NCBI GenBank assembly: GCA_930367215.1
Contig: OV884060.1
Span: forward strand, 99,038,151-99,102,150
Direction of reading: 5' to 3'
Source of the DNA: Pollenia angustigena
Lineage: Eukaryota > Arthropoda > Insecta > Diptera > Polleniidae
Length of the DNA stretch: 64,000 nt
Part shown: positions 52,091-62,600 of the stretch, piece after piece
Position numbering within the stretch: position 1 is the stretch's first letter
Layout of the letters: every line of letters starts with the position of its first letter
Position numbers and translations under genes: made by a program
The notes under the pieces: generated by a model
The model's database searches: none
Seen by the model: only the letters and a program-made list of their open reading frames with translations
Told to the model about the DNA's origin: nothing

Positions 52091-52909
52091 TAGGGTAAGT
52101 ACTTTTTGCAATTTTTGCGAAAATCAAATTCTTCATCGCATAGCCGTATAGACCGTGAAAAAATATTAAGAAATTATGTATTACTTTTTCGCGATCGTGA
52201 AGAAAGTTTCCGCACCAAACGCGATAAAGTTTTAAATTTCAATTTTTCTCCTTTCTATACAAAATTAACATTTAATTAAAAAATGTTAAGTATTTTCTAA
52301 TAATTTCATGAATATAACAAGATCTTACCATTTGTACGGAAGAAGGGCGCAAAAAAATAGCGACTCTATTTCGCGGTTTTTTAATAAACTAAATTTTAAT
52401 GGCAAATGATAGATGTTGCGATAGATGAGTTGTTTGGCGGATATATGAAACAGTGATAATTTTCAGCAGCGTAGAAATATATGCGCGGAACGAGCTATTA
52501 AAGTTGCACAAGATATTTTTCCATTATGTAAATCAACTCGCACTTTAAACTTAAAATTTATTTCATTAATGTATTTATGCCTGTATTCATACAAATATTT
52601 TAAATTTAATAAAAGCTTGAAAACCAAATTTTCTATGAAAATTTTCCTTAATATACGTTTATTAAATTTTATAATCATTTATGAATATGGGGGCTAAAAT
52701 ATATAGCATATATAAACAATAAATGTAGCATATATAATGTTTATGGAAATTAAAAAAAAAAAATTTTTTTTGAGGAGCTTTAGAAATTGCATTTGGTGCG
52801 GAAACTTCTTGGCCAAAATGGCCTAAAAAAATTATTTTCATTATCAATACTAAATTTCCCATCGCGTGGTGGGATGACAAAATATTGTCCAAAAAAAGTC
52901 ATTACCCTA
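52091..52909. mobile_element. 819-bp MITE related to 21200-21631
   Basis: TAGGGTAAGTACTTTTTGCA / CCAAAAAAAGTCATTACCCTA termini. AGTTTCCGCACC / GGTGCGGAAACT subterminal motifs are shared with the nested MITE at 21.2-21.6 kb. No target duplication remains. Non-coding. Confidence 0.65.
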
Positions 52910-53330
52910 ATTAAAAAAACTCAACAAAAAGGTTAATTAAAATATAAGATCAGTTCAATTTACATTAATCTTTTTAAATAACTAATTTATGATTTCCTTG
53001 TGAGGCAAATTTAGACAGTACAGTCTATCTTCTGTCTTTGTAGATCTTAGTAGGTGCTTATCTCTTTTATCAAATATAATCAGCTCATCAGCTAGTTGTG
53101 GTTTTAACAGTTTTGTATCTGTATATGACTTTGAGGTAGAAGTTTAGGTATGTTCAAGGGATATCTATTGGGAAAGTTGTTATGAGATCTTCTAAAATAA
53201 ATTCAATAAGAGGAATGTAATCTACAACTCGGTAGTAATCTTCAATATTTTGGATGTGATTGTTTCGTTCAAATCTAGTCTTTTCGATAGGAACCTCGAT
53301 TTGAACGCTTATGTGTAGTTTATAGAACAC
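52910..53330. other. no gene seen
   Basis: AT-rich; minus-strand translation near 52980-53330 shows no recognisable domain. Confidence 0.5.
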
Positions 53331-53460
53331 GAGCGCCTTAGGCCGAGGCCACGCAATGAGCGGCTAAGCGTCAAGCGGCTGAGCGATGAGCGTCAAAGCG
53401 TCAAGTTTGAGCGGCAAGTGGCTTATTACTGAGCGTCACTTCTGAGCGGTTAGTTGTTAA
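53331..53460. repeat. GAGCGGC-rich repeat, copy 1
   Basis: GGCCGAGGCCACGCAATGAG followed by repeated CGGCTAAGCG, TCAAGCGGC and TGAGCG 5-8-mers. An inverted near-identical copy ends at 59632. It looks like a transposon end with degenerate GAGCG subterminal repeats. Unclassified. Confidence 0.55.
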
Positions 53461-53706
53461 AATGCCATTGTAAAGAGTGGCTTGTTCAATGTTATTACGC
53501 GAAAATCGTATTCATAAAAATGTAATGCGTTTTGTAAGAAAAACAAGTAAGAGAGTATAGTCGGTCAATCCCGACCATATGATACCCTACACCACAGTAT
53601 TAAAAAACACATCATGCTTATAAGTCCATATAAATATGGATTTATCTATGTTTACAAACTTAATTAAAATCGGTTTGAAAGTTCGGTTTGTGCTTTGTTG
53701 TGATAC

Positions 53707-53713
53707 AGACGTG
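53707..53713 (+). promoter_or_regulatory. DPE-like motif of the Jockey internal promoter
   Basis: AGACGTG lies about 24-30 bases after the element's first base and is conserved in the opposite-strand copy (63517-63523). Fly LINEs of this group use TATA-less internal promoters with an RGWCGTG downstream element near +28. The exact start site is not known here. Confidence 0.5.
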
Positions 53714-54040
53714 TATTTTAGCCCCGCATACGATTTGAACTATTAATTAATCACATTTGATTTTGTAATCTAAGCAGCGAATGGACGCTTAAAAAAAAAA
53801 ACAAAATAATATATTTTGTTAATTAAATTATTTAACATAATAGTGAACAATTTAAAACGATCAAATTAAATAAAATAAATCAGTAAAAATATATATGTAC
53901 GTATGAATGTTCATACATGTGTATACATATTCTGAACAAAACATTTAAATTCTGGTTTTTCTTTTGTTGTTGTAAAATACAATAAATAATAAAAATATTA
54001 AAGCAAAGCAAAACGGTGAAAAACAAAAACAACTCTTTGC

Positions 54041-55558
54041 ATGAGTACAAAGAGTGAAACAACACTAAGACAAAATGAAAGAAACGTTTACGTTTTAGTT
54101 AATGCAAATGAAAATAATGCAGAAATAAATAAAACAAAACAAAACAATATTAACTACCTAACGGCTAAGCCAATTACTCGAACACGTTCCCTCTCACCCT
54201 CGGTATTTACACAAACGGTGGATAGTGACTCATTAAAAAAACTACAACAAGATTTGGTGACAAGTGTTGCCAGGCCAGCAAGTATTGCCGTGACGTCAAA
54301 AACAAATTTAGTGGGCAATGATACCATGAACTTAAACACAAATGCAATGGAAAACCCCCCTGTAAAAAGTTGTCAAAAGCCTACAGTACAAGTTGGTATG
54401 GACAGGTATATAACAGTGCTTAAACGGGGACGCAGCCCTACCTCTGCAGCAGTTGCTTCGGCCTCAAAAGTACCATCTTTTGATAAAATAAATACACAAA
54501 ATCGTTTCGCGATTCTGGAGGATGAATCCTCTGAAGCACCAAACGTCATTAAATCGTCTAAGCCACCCCCGATATACCTTAGAGAGCAAAACTCTAATGA
54601 GTTAATAAAAAGTTTAATTTCGGTGATAGGTGAAAATTCCTTTTATGTAGCTGCAATAAAGCGCGGTATCATTAACGAGACTAAAATACAGGTGAATCAC
54701 GAGGATGATTTTCGAAAGGTAATTACAAGATTTGAGACTCTGAATAAAAACTTTTATACGTATCAACTGAAGAGCAGTAAAGGTCTTCAGGTAGTAGTCA
54801 AGGGCATAGACTCATGCGTAGACCCAGGGGAAATTAAAGCTTTTTTGGAAGAGAAGGGCTTTAAAATCAAAAACGTAACAAATATCAAAAATAGGGAAAA
54901 AAATCCCCAACCACTATTTCGAGTGGAGCTTGAACCCGGCGACGTTAAGCTCAAAAAAAATGAAACGCATCCAATTTATAATTTGAAATATATTCTGTAC
55001 AGAAGGGTAACTATTGAGGAGCCTCACAAAAGAAATGGTCCTGTTCAATGTCTAAACTGCCAGGAATTTGGCCATACTAAGGCATACTGCTACTTACCCC
55101 CTGTTTGCGTAGTATGTGGTGAATTACATGGAACAGTTCTTTGCGACAAGTCTAAAACCGACCCCAACGTAAAAAAATGTAGCAACTGTGGCGGTAATCA
55201 CACTGCCAATTATAGAGGATGCCCTGTATATACTATCGTCAAGCAGTCGGTCGGACCGAAAACTAATCCCCCTCAAATGCAGGTAACAAATCAGGTTAAC
55301 ACAAATGCAATTCAAGCCCCCCAGCCTAGTAATAACAGAACCTCTTACGCTAACGTCCTAAAATCAAACCATGAGCCAATGCAAGGTGCATCGCCAAGTA
55401 ATGATGAAACTCTATTTTCTAATTTAAGTCGTTTAGAAAAAACCATGGAAACATTAGTGCAAACAGTAAATAATTTTACGAACACAATGGGTAATATGAT
55501 GCAGGAAATGCTTAGAATGCAATCGATGTTATTGCAAGCTGTACTTAACAAACCATGA
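54041..55558 (+). CDS. Jockey ORF1, Gag-like zinc-knuckle protein
   Basis: 505 residues. The N-terminal 170 are low-complexity (S/T/N-rich). A central region (IYLREQNSNELI...VVVKGIDSCVDPGEIKAFLEEKG) resembles the RRM-like / PRE_C2HC-associated domain of Jockey Gags. Three zinc knuckles follow: CLNCQEFGHTKAYC (337-350), CVVCGELHGTVLC and CSNCGGNHTANYRGC (to about 397). A short coiled coil near the end (LSRLEKTMETLVQTVNNF) may oligomerise. The TGA stop overlaps the ORF2 ATG (ATGA), implying coupled termination-reinitiation. Binds the element RNA. The ATG chosen matches the conserved start in the 62.5-kb copy (MSK...). Confidence 0.93.
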   Translation: MSTKSETTLRQNERNVYVLVNANENNAEINKTKQNNINYLTAKPITRTRSLSPSVFTQTVDSDSLKKLQQDLVTSVARPASIAVTSKTNLVGNDTMNLNTNAMENPPVKSCQKPTVQVGMDRYITVLKRGRSPTSAAVASASKVPSFDKINTQNRFAILEDESSEAPNVIKSSKPPPIYLREQNSNELIKSLISVIGENSFYVAAIKRGIINETKIQVNHEDDFRKVITRFETLNKNFYTYQLKSSKGLQVVVKGIDSCVDPGEIKAFLEEKGFKIKNVTNIKNREKNPQPLFRVELEPGDVKLKKNETHPIYNLKYILYRRVTIEEPHKRNGPVQCLNCQEFGHTKAYCYLPPVCVVCGELHGTVLCDKSKTDPNVKKCSNCGGNHTANYRGCPVYTIVKQSVGPKTNPPQMQVTNQVNTNAIQAPQPSNNRTSYANVLKSNHEPMQGASPSNDETLFSNLSRLEKTMETLVQTVNNFTNTMGNMMQEMLRMQSMLLQAVLNKP

Positions 55559-58212
55559 ACTGTTTAAAAATTTGTTTTTGGAACGCAAACGGCATCCGCC
55601 AACATAAAAATGAATTAGAATACTTTCTTAAAAATAAACAAATTGATGTCATGATGATTTCTGAAACTCATTTGACCTCAAGAAGTACGTTTAAAATAAA
55701 TGGTTATATACTATATGATACCAAGGACCCTCGAGATAGAGCTTGTGGAGGTTCTGCCATTTTAATAAAGGCCCGAGTCAAACACTACCTAATGTGTGAT
55801 CATCGTGAAGATTATCTCCAGGCAACGAACATTTGCGTTGAGGAATTAAATAGAAACCTAATAATTTCATCGTTATACTCCCCGCCTAGATTTTCAATAT
55901 CGGAGGACCAATATTGTAAATATTTTAAATCATTAGGACCATGTTTCCTAGCCGCTGGCGATTATAACGCTAAACATACCCTCTGGGGGTCGCGACTTAT
56001 AACACCAAAGGGTCGTGTTTTATCTAACATAATTTCTAAAATGGATTTAAATGTGGTAGCGAGCGGACAACCAACATATTGGCCCACTGATCTTCAAAAA
56101 ATTCCAGATGTCATAGATTTCGGCGTGGTTAAAAACATTCCCATAGAAACGATTCAAGTTGAAGCCTCCCTAGATTTATCTTCCGACCACACACCTACAA
56201 TTGTTACTATAATGAACCCCAATAGAATTGTACCTCCGACGACAGCTACGCAAATTAATTGGTTGAAATATAAAAAATATCTCAGTACCCATTGCACAGA
56301 AAATATTCCGCTCAGTACACCGGATTATGTAGATCGCTCTATTGACAATTTTGACAGTTTTCTGAAACTAGCTGTTCAACATTCCAATATTGCCCCCAAA
56401 AAAACAAAAACTATTAAAATATATTCCACAGATGTCGAGCATCTTTTGTCTGAAAAAAGGAGGGCTCGAAGAGAGTGGCAATTGCACAGATCCCCTCAAC
56501 TTAAGAACTTACTTAAAGAGTGTACAAAAAGACTAAGAAAGTTACTGCAGACTAAGAAAACGGCTTCTCTGGAAAAATATCTTAAGGAACTTGATGCAAC
56601 CCCACAATCAGACTACTCATTATGGCGTGCAGCTAGAAATCTCAAAAGGCCAGTTGTCTCTAAACCACCATTAAGAAACTTTAATGGAAGTTGGGCAAGA
56701 AATGATGTTGAAAAAGGAAATCTGTTTGTCAATCATTTAAAAAACGTATTTACCCCAAATATATCTCACGATATTGCGGTCGAGTTACCACCTGTTGCTG
56801 CTAGAGCAGCTGTTCCGCTAAGATTTGAGATAAGAGAAATCGAAAAGGCTATTTGTGATTTAAACCCCAAAAAGGCTCCTGGTTTTGACAAGATCAGCAA
56901 CAAAATGCTTTTGGAGCTACCCAGCATAGCAAAGAAAATTATTCTTTTAATTTTTAATGCTATTTTACGCCTTGAATACTATCCTCAAAAGTGGAAGGTC
57001 TCCTTAGTCACCATGATACCTAAACCTGGAAAGGATCACACAAAAGTTGAGTCATATAGGCCTATAAGCTTACTTTCTAATATATCAAAGCTGTTTGAGA
57101 AGCTTCTAGCGTCAAAATTAACCCCAATTTTAAATGATAATAGATGTATTCCTAACCACCAATTCGGCTTTAGAAGAGAACACAGCACAATTGAGCAAAC
57201 CCATCGTATAGTAAACGCGATAAGAAAAGCCTTTGAAGAAAGAAAATATTGTTCCGCTCTCTTCATCGATGTTTCTCAAGCTTTTGATAAAGTCTGGCAT
57301 GAAGGCTTATTACATAAATTGAAGCTAAACTTACCAATAAACACACACAAGCTGTTAGAAGGCTACTTAGTCGGTCGAAAGTTTATTATTAAAGAAGGTG
57401 ATTATTTAAGCTCTCCTCAGCAAATTGACGCTGGAGTCCCTCAGGGAAGCATCCTGGGCCCACTTTTATACTTAATATATACCTCGGATATGCCAACAAA
57501 CAACTACACACAAACTTCAACATTTGCTGATGATACAGCTTTTTTGAGCGTGCACGAAAACCGTCAAGAAGCATCTCGATACCTACAGGATCATATATTT
57601 CAACTCGAACTATGGTTAAAGCAATGGAGGATAGAGGTCAATGAGCAAAAATGCGTACATATAACATTCACCTTGCGTCGGGAATCATGCCCCCCTATTA
57701 AAATCAATAATCAAATAATACCTCAAAATTCGCATGTAAAATACCTCGGTATTCATCTAGATCGCCGTTTAACGTGGAAAAGCCATATAGAGGCAAAATT
57801 AACTCAAATGAAACTAAAAGCCATCCAAATTCATTGGCTTATTGGAAGAAACTCTGTCCTTAGTCTCGACTGCAAACTTCTTCTTTACAACTCCATCTTA
57901 AAGCCAATCTGGTGCTATGGTATTCAGTTATGGGGCACTGCCTCGGCCTCTAATATCGAAAAAATTCAAAGGCGCCAAAATAAATTACTTCGAATAATCA
58001 CAGCTGCCCCTTGGTATGTTAAAAACTCAAATATTCACAAGGATCTCAATGTTCCATTAGTTAAAACTATGATTACGAAATATGCAGTAAAATACTTAAA
58101 AAGGCTCGAATTGCACCCGAACCCACTAGCACGAAATATTTTAAATGATAGCGGCCACACTCGCTTAAGAAGAAGAGACACTGCGGCACTTGTCCAATTA
58201 GATGAGCGATAA
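55555..58212 (+). CDS. Jockey ORF2, endonuclease and reverse transcriptase
   Basis: 885 residues, uninterrupted. Endonuclease 1-230: FWNANGIRQH (N11), SETHLT (E37), AAGDYNAKH (D136, N138) and SSDHTPT (D211, H212). RT: KKAPGFDKI, YRPISLLSNI, FIDVSQAFDKV (D572), GVPQGSILGP (627-636) and FADD (657-660), then LGIHLDRRLTW and the C-terminal IKPIWCYGIQLWG region. All catalytic residues expected are present. It nicks target DNA and copies the element RNA at the break. It starts at the ATG embedded in the ORF1 stop. Confidence 0.95.
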   Translation: MNCLKICFWNANGIRQHKNELEYFLKNKQIDVMMISETHLTSRSTFKINGYILYDTKDPRDRACGGSAILIKARVKHYLMCDHREDYLQATNICVEELNRNLIISSLYSPPRFSISEDQYCKYFKSLGPCFLAAGDYNAKHTLWGSRLITPKGRVLSNIISKMDLNVVASGQPTYWPTDLQKIPDVIDFGVVKNIPIETIQVEASLDLSSDHTPTIVTIMNPNRIVPPTTATQINWLKYKKYLSTHCTENIPLSTPDYVDRSIDNFDSFLKLAVQHSNIAPKKTKTIKIYSTDVEHLLSEKRRARREWQLHRSPQLKNLLKECTKRLRKLLQTKKTASLEKYLKELDATPQSDYSLWRAARNLKRPVVSKPPLRNFNGSWARNDVEKGNLFVNHLKNVFTPNISHDIAVELPPVAARAAVPLRFEIREIEKAICDLNPKKAPGFDKISNKMLLELPSIAKKIILLIFNAILRLEYYPQKWKVSLVTMIPKPGKDHTKVESYRPISLLSNISKLFEKLLASKLTPILNDNRCIPNHQFGFRREHSTIEQTHRIVNAIRKAFEERKYCSALFIDVSQAFDKVWHEGLLHKLKLNLPINTHKLLEGYLVGRKFIIKEGDYLSSPQQIDAGVPQGSILGPLLYLIYTSDMPTNNYTQTSTFADDTAFLSVHENRQEASRYLQDHIFQLELWLKQWRIEVNEQKCVHITFTLRRESCPPIKINNQIIPQNSHVKYLGIHLDRRLTWKSHIEAKLTQMKLKAIQIHWLIGRNSVLSLDCKLLLYNSILKPIWCYGIQLWGTASASNIEKIQRRQNKLLRIITAAPWYVKNSNIHKDLNVPLVKTMITKYAVKYLKRLELHPNPLARNILNDSGHTRLRRRDTAALVQLDER

Positions 58213-58353
58213 ACACCTATAAAAGTGAACAGAACCCGCGATGAAAAAAATTTTTGTCTGGCACTGGCAGGACAAAAAATAATATTAGGTTAAGATTTGA
58301 TTAATTATTGTTAGTTCATATTTAATATATGAAGATTCAATAAATAAATAATG

Positions 58354-58379
58354 AAAAAAAAAAAAAAAAAAAAAAAAAA
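58354..58379 (+). repeat. Jockey poly(A) tail
   Basis: 26 A residues at the 3' end, directly before the right target duplication. Confidence 0.95.
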
Positions 58380-58837
58380 GGTTTGAAAGTTTGTGAGAGG
58401 CAGAAATTGCCCCCTTCCTCCCCTTGTGGTCCTAATTTTGAAAAACTATATAGCTTATGTGTCCATATGGATATGAAAATATCTATGTTTTAAATTTCAT
58501 GAAAATCGGTTTGAGAGGCAGAAATTGCCCCTATCTCCCCTCGTGGTCCTATTTTTTTTAATGCATCCCTTTTGTGTCCATAAAGATATGGGTCTATCTA
58601 TAAATATAAATAAATAAATGTCCCCCTATCTCTCCTCGCGGTCCTACGATTTGGCCCATTTTCAATAGGCTTGGTCCTTGTGCCAATAAAAACCTATGTC
58701 CCAAATTTGATCAAATTATCTCGAAAATGGCAACCTGTACTTTGCGCACAAGGTCACATGGACAGCCAGCCAGCCAGACGGACATCGTTAGTTCGACTCA
58801 GAAAGGGATTCTGAGTCCATCGGTATACTTTAAGGAT

Positions 58838-59097
58838 GGTCTAGGACCAATATTTTAAGGCGTTACACACATCAGCACAAATGCATAATACCCTCTCCAC
58901 TATTGTGGTGTGGGTATAAAAAATTGCAGCCTGTTCGTCGATTTCGAGCGAAGACTTCGTTCGCTTGGGTCTAGGACCAATATTTTAAGGCGTTACACAC
59001 ATCAGCATAAATGCATAATACCCTCTCCACTATTGTGGTGTGGGTATAAAAAATTGCAGCCTGTTCGTCGATTTCGAGCGAAGACTTCGTTCGCTTA
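58838..59097 (+). repeat. 130-bp tandem duplication at the repeat's 3' end
   Basis: GGTCTAGGACCAATATTTTA...GTGGGTATAAAAAATTGCAG...TTCGTTCGCTT is repeated with a 130-bp period (starting 58838 and 58968), with one base difference noted. It includes a GCGAAGACTTCGTTCGC hairpin. Confidence 0.85.
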
Positions 59098-59125
59098 ATT
59101 TACATTTAAAACAAAAACAAATTAT

Positions 59126-59225
59126 AAACAAGTAAGAAAGTATAGTCGGTCAAGCCCTACCATATGGCACCCTTCAACACAGTATTAATAAACACATCAT
59201 GCTAATGTGTCCATTATTATCAAGT
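59126..59225 (+). repeat. dispersed repeat copy 4, 5' fragment
   Basis: AACAAGTAAGAAAGTATAGT, ..GGTCAAGCCCTACCATATGG and CACATCATGCTAATGTGTCC match the start of copy 3. It breaks off after about 100 bp. The phrase TTACATTTAAAACAAAAACA occurs on its left (about 59099) and again at about 59649. Confidence 0.65.
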
Positions 59226-59486
59226 AAGGGGAATTAAACCATTTAAATACAAATCTACCCAATACAAAACTGCCGTATGTCTGTGAAATGCTTTGATTTG
59301 CTGTTGCTAAAAGTTAAACAAAAAAATAATTTCTCGGTCATATTTTTATTTTTAAAATTTGATAATCTGTCTTGCCATAATTCGGTCGGCATTGTACGGA
59401 TGAAATCATAAGCTCCATATTAACTTTTGCCATGTTTATTTTTTGACGCTCAGAAAACAACTAAAAATTAGAACAAGTTTTATTTC
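59226..59486. other. no gene seen
   Basis: AT-rich filler between the repeat fragment and the GAGCGGC element. Confidence 0.5.
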
Positions 59487-59640
59487 TGAGCGACGCCGCT
59501 TAGCCGCTCAAAAATTTCGCTCGCATGCCGCTAATTTCGTGGCCACTTCAATAGTATTTCATATGTTTTAATTTTTTTAAGCTCATCGCTCAGCCGCTTG
59601 ACGCTTAGCCGCTCATTGCGTGGCCTCGGCCATACTCGTC
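59487..59640. repeat. GAGCGGC-rich repeat, copy 2 (inverted)
   Basis: Read on the minus strand from 59632 it repeats GGCCGAGGCCACGCAATGAG...TAAGCGTCAAGCGGCTGAGC of copy 1. A second related end (GTGGCCACGAAATTAGCGGC, minus strand from 59546) follows. The inverted pair brackets the Jockey-containing block. Confidence 0.55.
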
Positions 59641-59683
59641 CGTTCAACTTACATTTAAAACAAAAACAAAATTTCGAAATTTC

Positions 59684-62600
59684 CTTCCATTTTTGAGGAT
59701 AGTATTCAAGGCGTAAAATAGCATTAAAAATAAAAAGAATAATTTTCTTTGCTATGCGAGGTAGCTCTAAAAGCATTTTATTACTGATCTTATCAATACC
59801 AGGTGCCTTCTTAGTGTTTAAGTCACAAATAGCCTTTTCGATTTCTCTTATCTCAAATCTGAGGGGAATAGCTGCTCTAGCAGCAACAGGTGGTAACTCG
59901 ACCGCAATATTGTGAGATATATTTGGTGTAAATACGTTTTTCAAGTGACTAACAAATAGGTTTCCTTTTTCAATATCGTTTCTTGCCCAATTACCATTCA
60001 AGTTTCTTAATGGTGGCTTAGATATAACTTGCCTTTTTAGATTTCTAGCTGCACGCCATAATGAGTAGTCGGATTGTGGAGTTGCATCAAGTTCCTTAAG
60101 ATATTTTTCTAGAAAAGCCGTTTTCTGATTCTTCAGTAACGTTTTTAGCCTTTTTGTTCACTCTTTTAATAAATTCTTAAGTTGTGGGGATCTGTAAAGT
60201 TGCCACTCTCTTCGAACTCTCCTTTTCTCAGTCAAGAGACGCTCGACATCTGAAGAATATATTTTATTATTTTTAATTTGTTTGGGGGTAACGCTGGAAT
60301 GTTGAACAGCATGTTTAATATAACTGTCAAAGTTAACAATAGAGAGATCCACATTCTCCGGTGTACTAAGCGGAATATTTTCTGTGCAATGGGCACTGAG
60401 AAATTTTTTATATTTTAACCAATTTATTTGTGTGGCTGGCGTCGCTAAGTAACCTGACGGAAATACAATTCTATTTGGGTTCGATATAGTAACAATTGTA
60501 GGTGTGTGTGGTCAGATGATAATTCTAAAGAAGCTTCAACGTGAATCGTTTCTGTGGGGATGTTTTTAACCACGCCGAAATCGATGGCATCTGGAATTTT
60601 TTGCTGATCAGTAGGCCAATATGTAGGTTGTCCGCTCGCGACCACATTTAAATCCATTTTAGAGATTGTATTAAACAGAACACGACCCTTTGGTGTTATA
60701 AGTCGTGACCCCTAGAAGGTATGTTTAGCGTTATAATCGCCAGCGGCAAGGAAACAGGGTCCTAGTGATTTATAATATTCACAGTATTGGCTTTCTGATA
60801 TTGAAAATCTAGGTGGAGAGTATAAAGATCAAATTACTATGTTTCTATTTCGCTCTTCAACACAAATTTTCGTTGTTTGCAGATAATCCTCACGATGATC
60901 ACTCATTAGGTAGTGTTTGACTCGATTTTTTATCAAAATTGCAGAACCTCCACAAGCTCTATCTCGAGGGTCCTTGGTATCATATAGTATATAACCATTG
61001 ATTTAAACGTATTTCTTGAGCTCAAATGAGTTTTAGAAACCATCATGACATCAATTTGTTTATTTTTAAGAAAGTATTCTAATTCGTTTTTATGTTGGCG
61101 GATGCCGTTTGCGTTCCAAAAACAAATTTTTAGACAGTTCATGGCTTGTTAAGTACAGCTTGCTATAACATCGATTGCATTCTAAGAATTTCCTTCATCA
61201 TATTACCCATTGTGTTCGTAAAATTAGTTACTGTTTGCACTAATGTTTCCATGGTTTTTTCTAGACGACTTAAATTTGAAACTGGAGTTTCATCATTACT
61301 TGACGCAGCACCTTGCATAGGCATATGTTTTGATTTTAGGACGTTAGCGTAAGATGTTCTGTTATTACTAGGCTGCGGAACCTGAATGCTATTAGTGTTT
61401 ACTTGATTTGCTACCTGCATTTGAGGGGGATTAGTTTTCGGTCCAGATGACTGCTTGACTATAGTGTATACAGGGCATCCTCTATAATTGGCAGTGTGAT
61501 AACCGCCACAGTTGATACATTTTTTTTATCGCAAAGAACTGTACCATGTAATTCACGACATACTACGCAAACGGGGGGTAAGTAGTAGTATGCCTTAGTA
61601 TGGCCAAATTCTTGTCAGTTTAGACATTGAACGGGACCATTTCTTTTGTGCGGCTCCTCTATAGTTATTCTTCTATACAGAATATATTCCAAATCGTAAA
61701 TAGGGTGCGTTTCGTTTTTTTTTAAGCTTTACGTCGCCTGGTTATAACTGCATTCGAAATAGTGGTTGGGGATTTTTTCCCCTATTTTTAATATTTACTA
61801 CGTTTTTTACTTTGAAGCCTTTTCAAATTTGGTAATTAGGTTGCGAAAATCATTCTCATTATCAGCTTGTATTTTTGTCTCGTTTATACTACCACGCTTG
61901 ATTGCAGCTACGTAAAACGAATTTTCACCTATCACCGAGAACAAACTCTTTATAAGCTCATTTGAGTTTTGCTCCCTAAGATATATCGGAGGAAGCTTGG
62001 ACGATTTTATCACGTTTGGTGCTTCGGAGGATTCATCCTTTAGTATTGCAAAACGATTTTGTGAATTTATTCTTTCAATAGATGGTACTTTTGAGGCCGA
62101 AGCAACAGCTGAAGAGGTAGGGCTGCGACCCCGTTTAAGCACTGTAATATACCTATCCATACCATCTTGCATCTGAGGCTTTTGACAACTTTTTACTAAA
62201 GGGTTTTCCATAGTGACTGTGTTTAAATTCATGGTATTATTTCCTACTAAATTTGTTTTTACCGTCGCGGCAATACTTGCGGACTCACTATCCACTGTTT
62301 TTGTAAAGACAGAGGGTAAAAGGGAACGCGTACGAACAATTGGTTTAGCCGTTAGGTAGTAGTTATTGTTTTCTTTTATTTTATTTATTTCAGCATTGCA
62401 TTCTTTAGCATTTACTGTTATATATGCATTTCTTTGATTAATTTTTATTGTTGTTTCAGTGATTTTACTCATGAAAAAAATTGTTTTTATCACTTTTTTT
62501 TCTGTGCTTGAATATTTTTATTATAGGTATTTACAATAACAAAAAATTAAAATTTTTAAACTCAAATGTTTTTGTGTACATACATATGGGTAAATCCTGC

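Larger units (their letters stand above)
53684..58379 (+). mobile_element. full-length Jockey-clade LINE, both ORFs open
   Basis: Bounded by the perfect 12-bp direct repeat GGTTTGAAAGTT (53672-53683 and 58380-58391), ending in a 26-bp poly(A) (58354-58379). Length is about 4.7 kb. It has a 5' UTR of about 357 bp, ORF1 (54041-55558) and ORF2 (55555-58212), both uninterrupted, and a 3' UTR of about 140 bp with AATAAA. The 5' end is confirmed by homology with the opposite-strand copy, which starts at the equivalent base (about 63546). Appears structurally complete and young. Confidence 0.93.
53542..58920 (+). repeat. dispersed repeat copy 3, split by full-length Jockey
   Basis: 5' part 53542-53683 (AACAAGTAAGAGAGTATAGT...ATACCCTACACCACAG). 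3' part 58380-58920, ending CACTATTGTGGTGTGGGTATAAA, with internal GAGGCAGAAATTGCCCC repeats. The Jockey element and its target duplication lie between. Confidence 0.8.
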
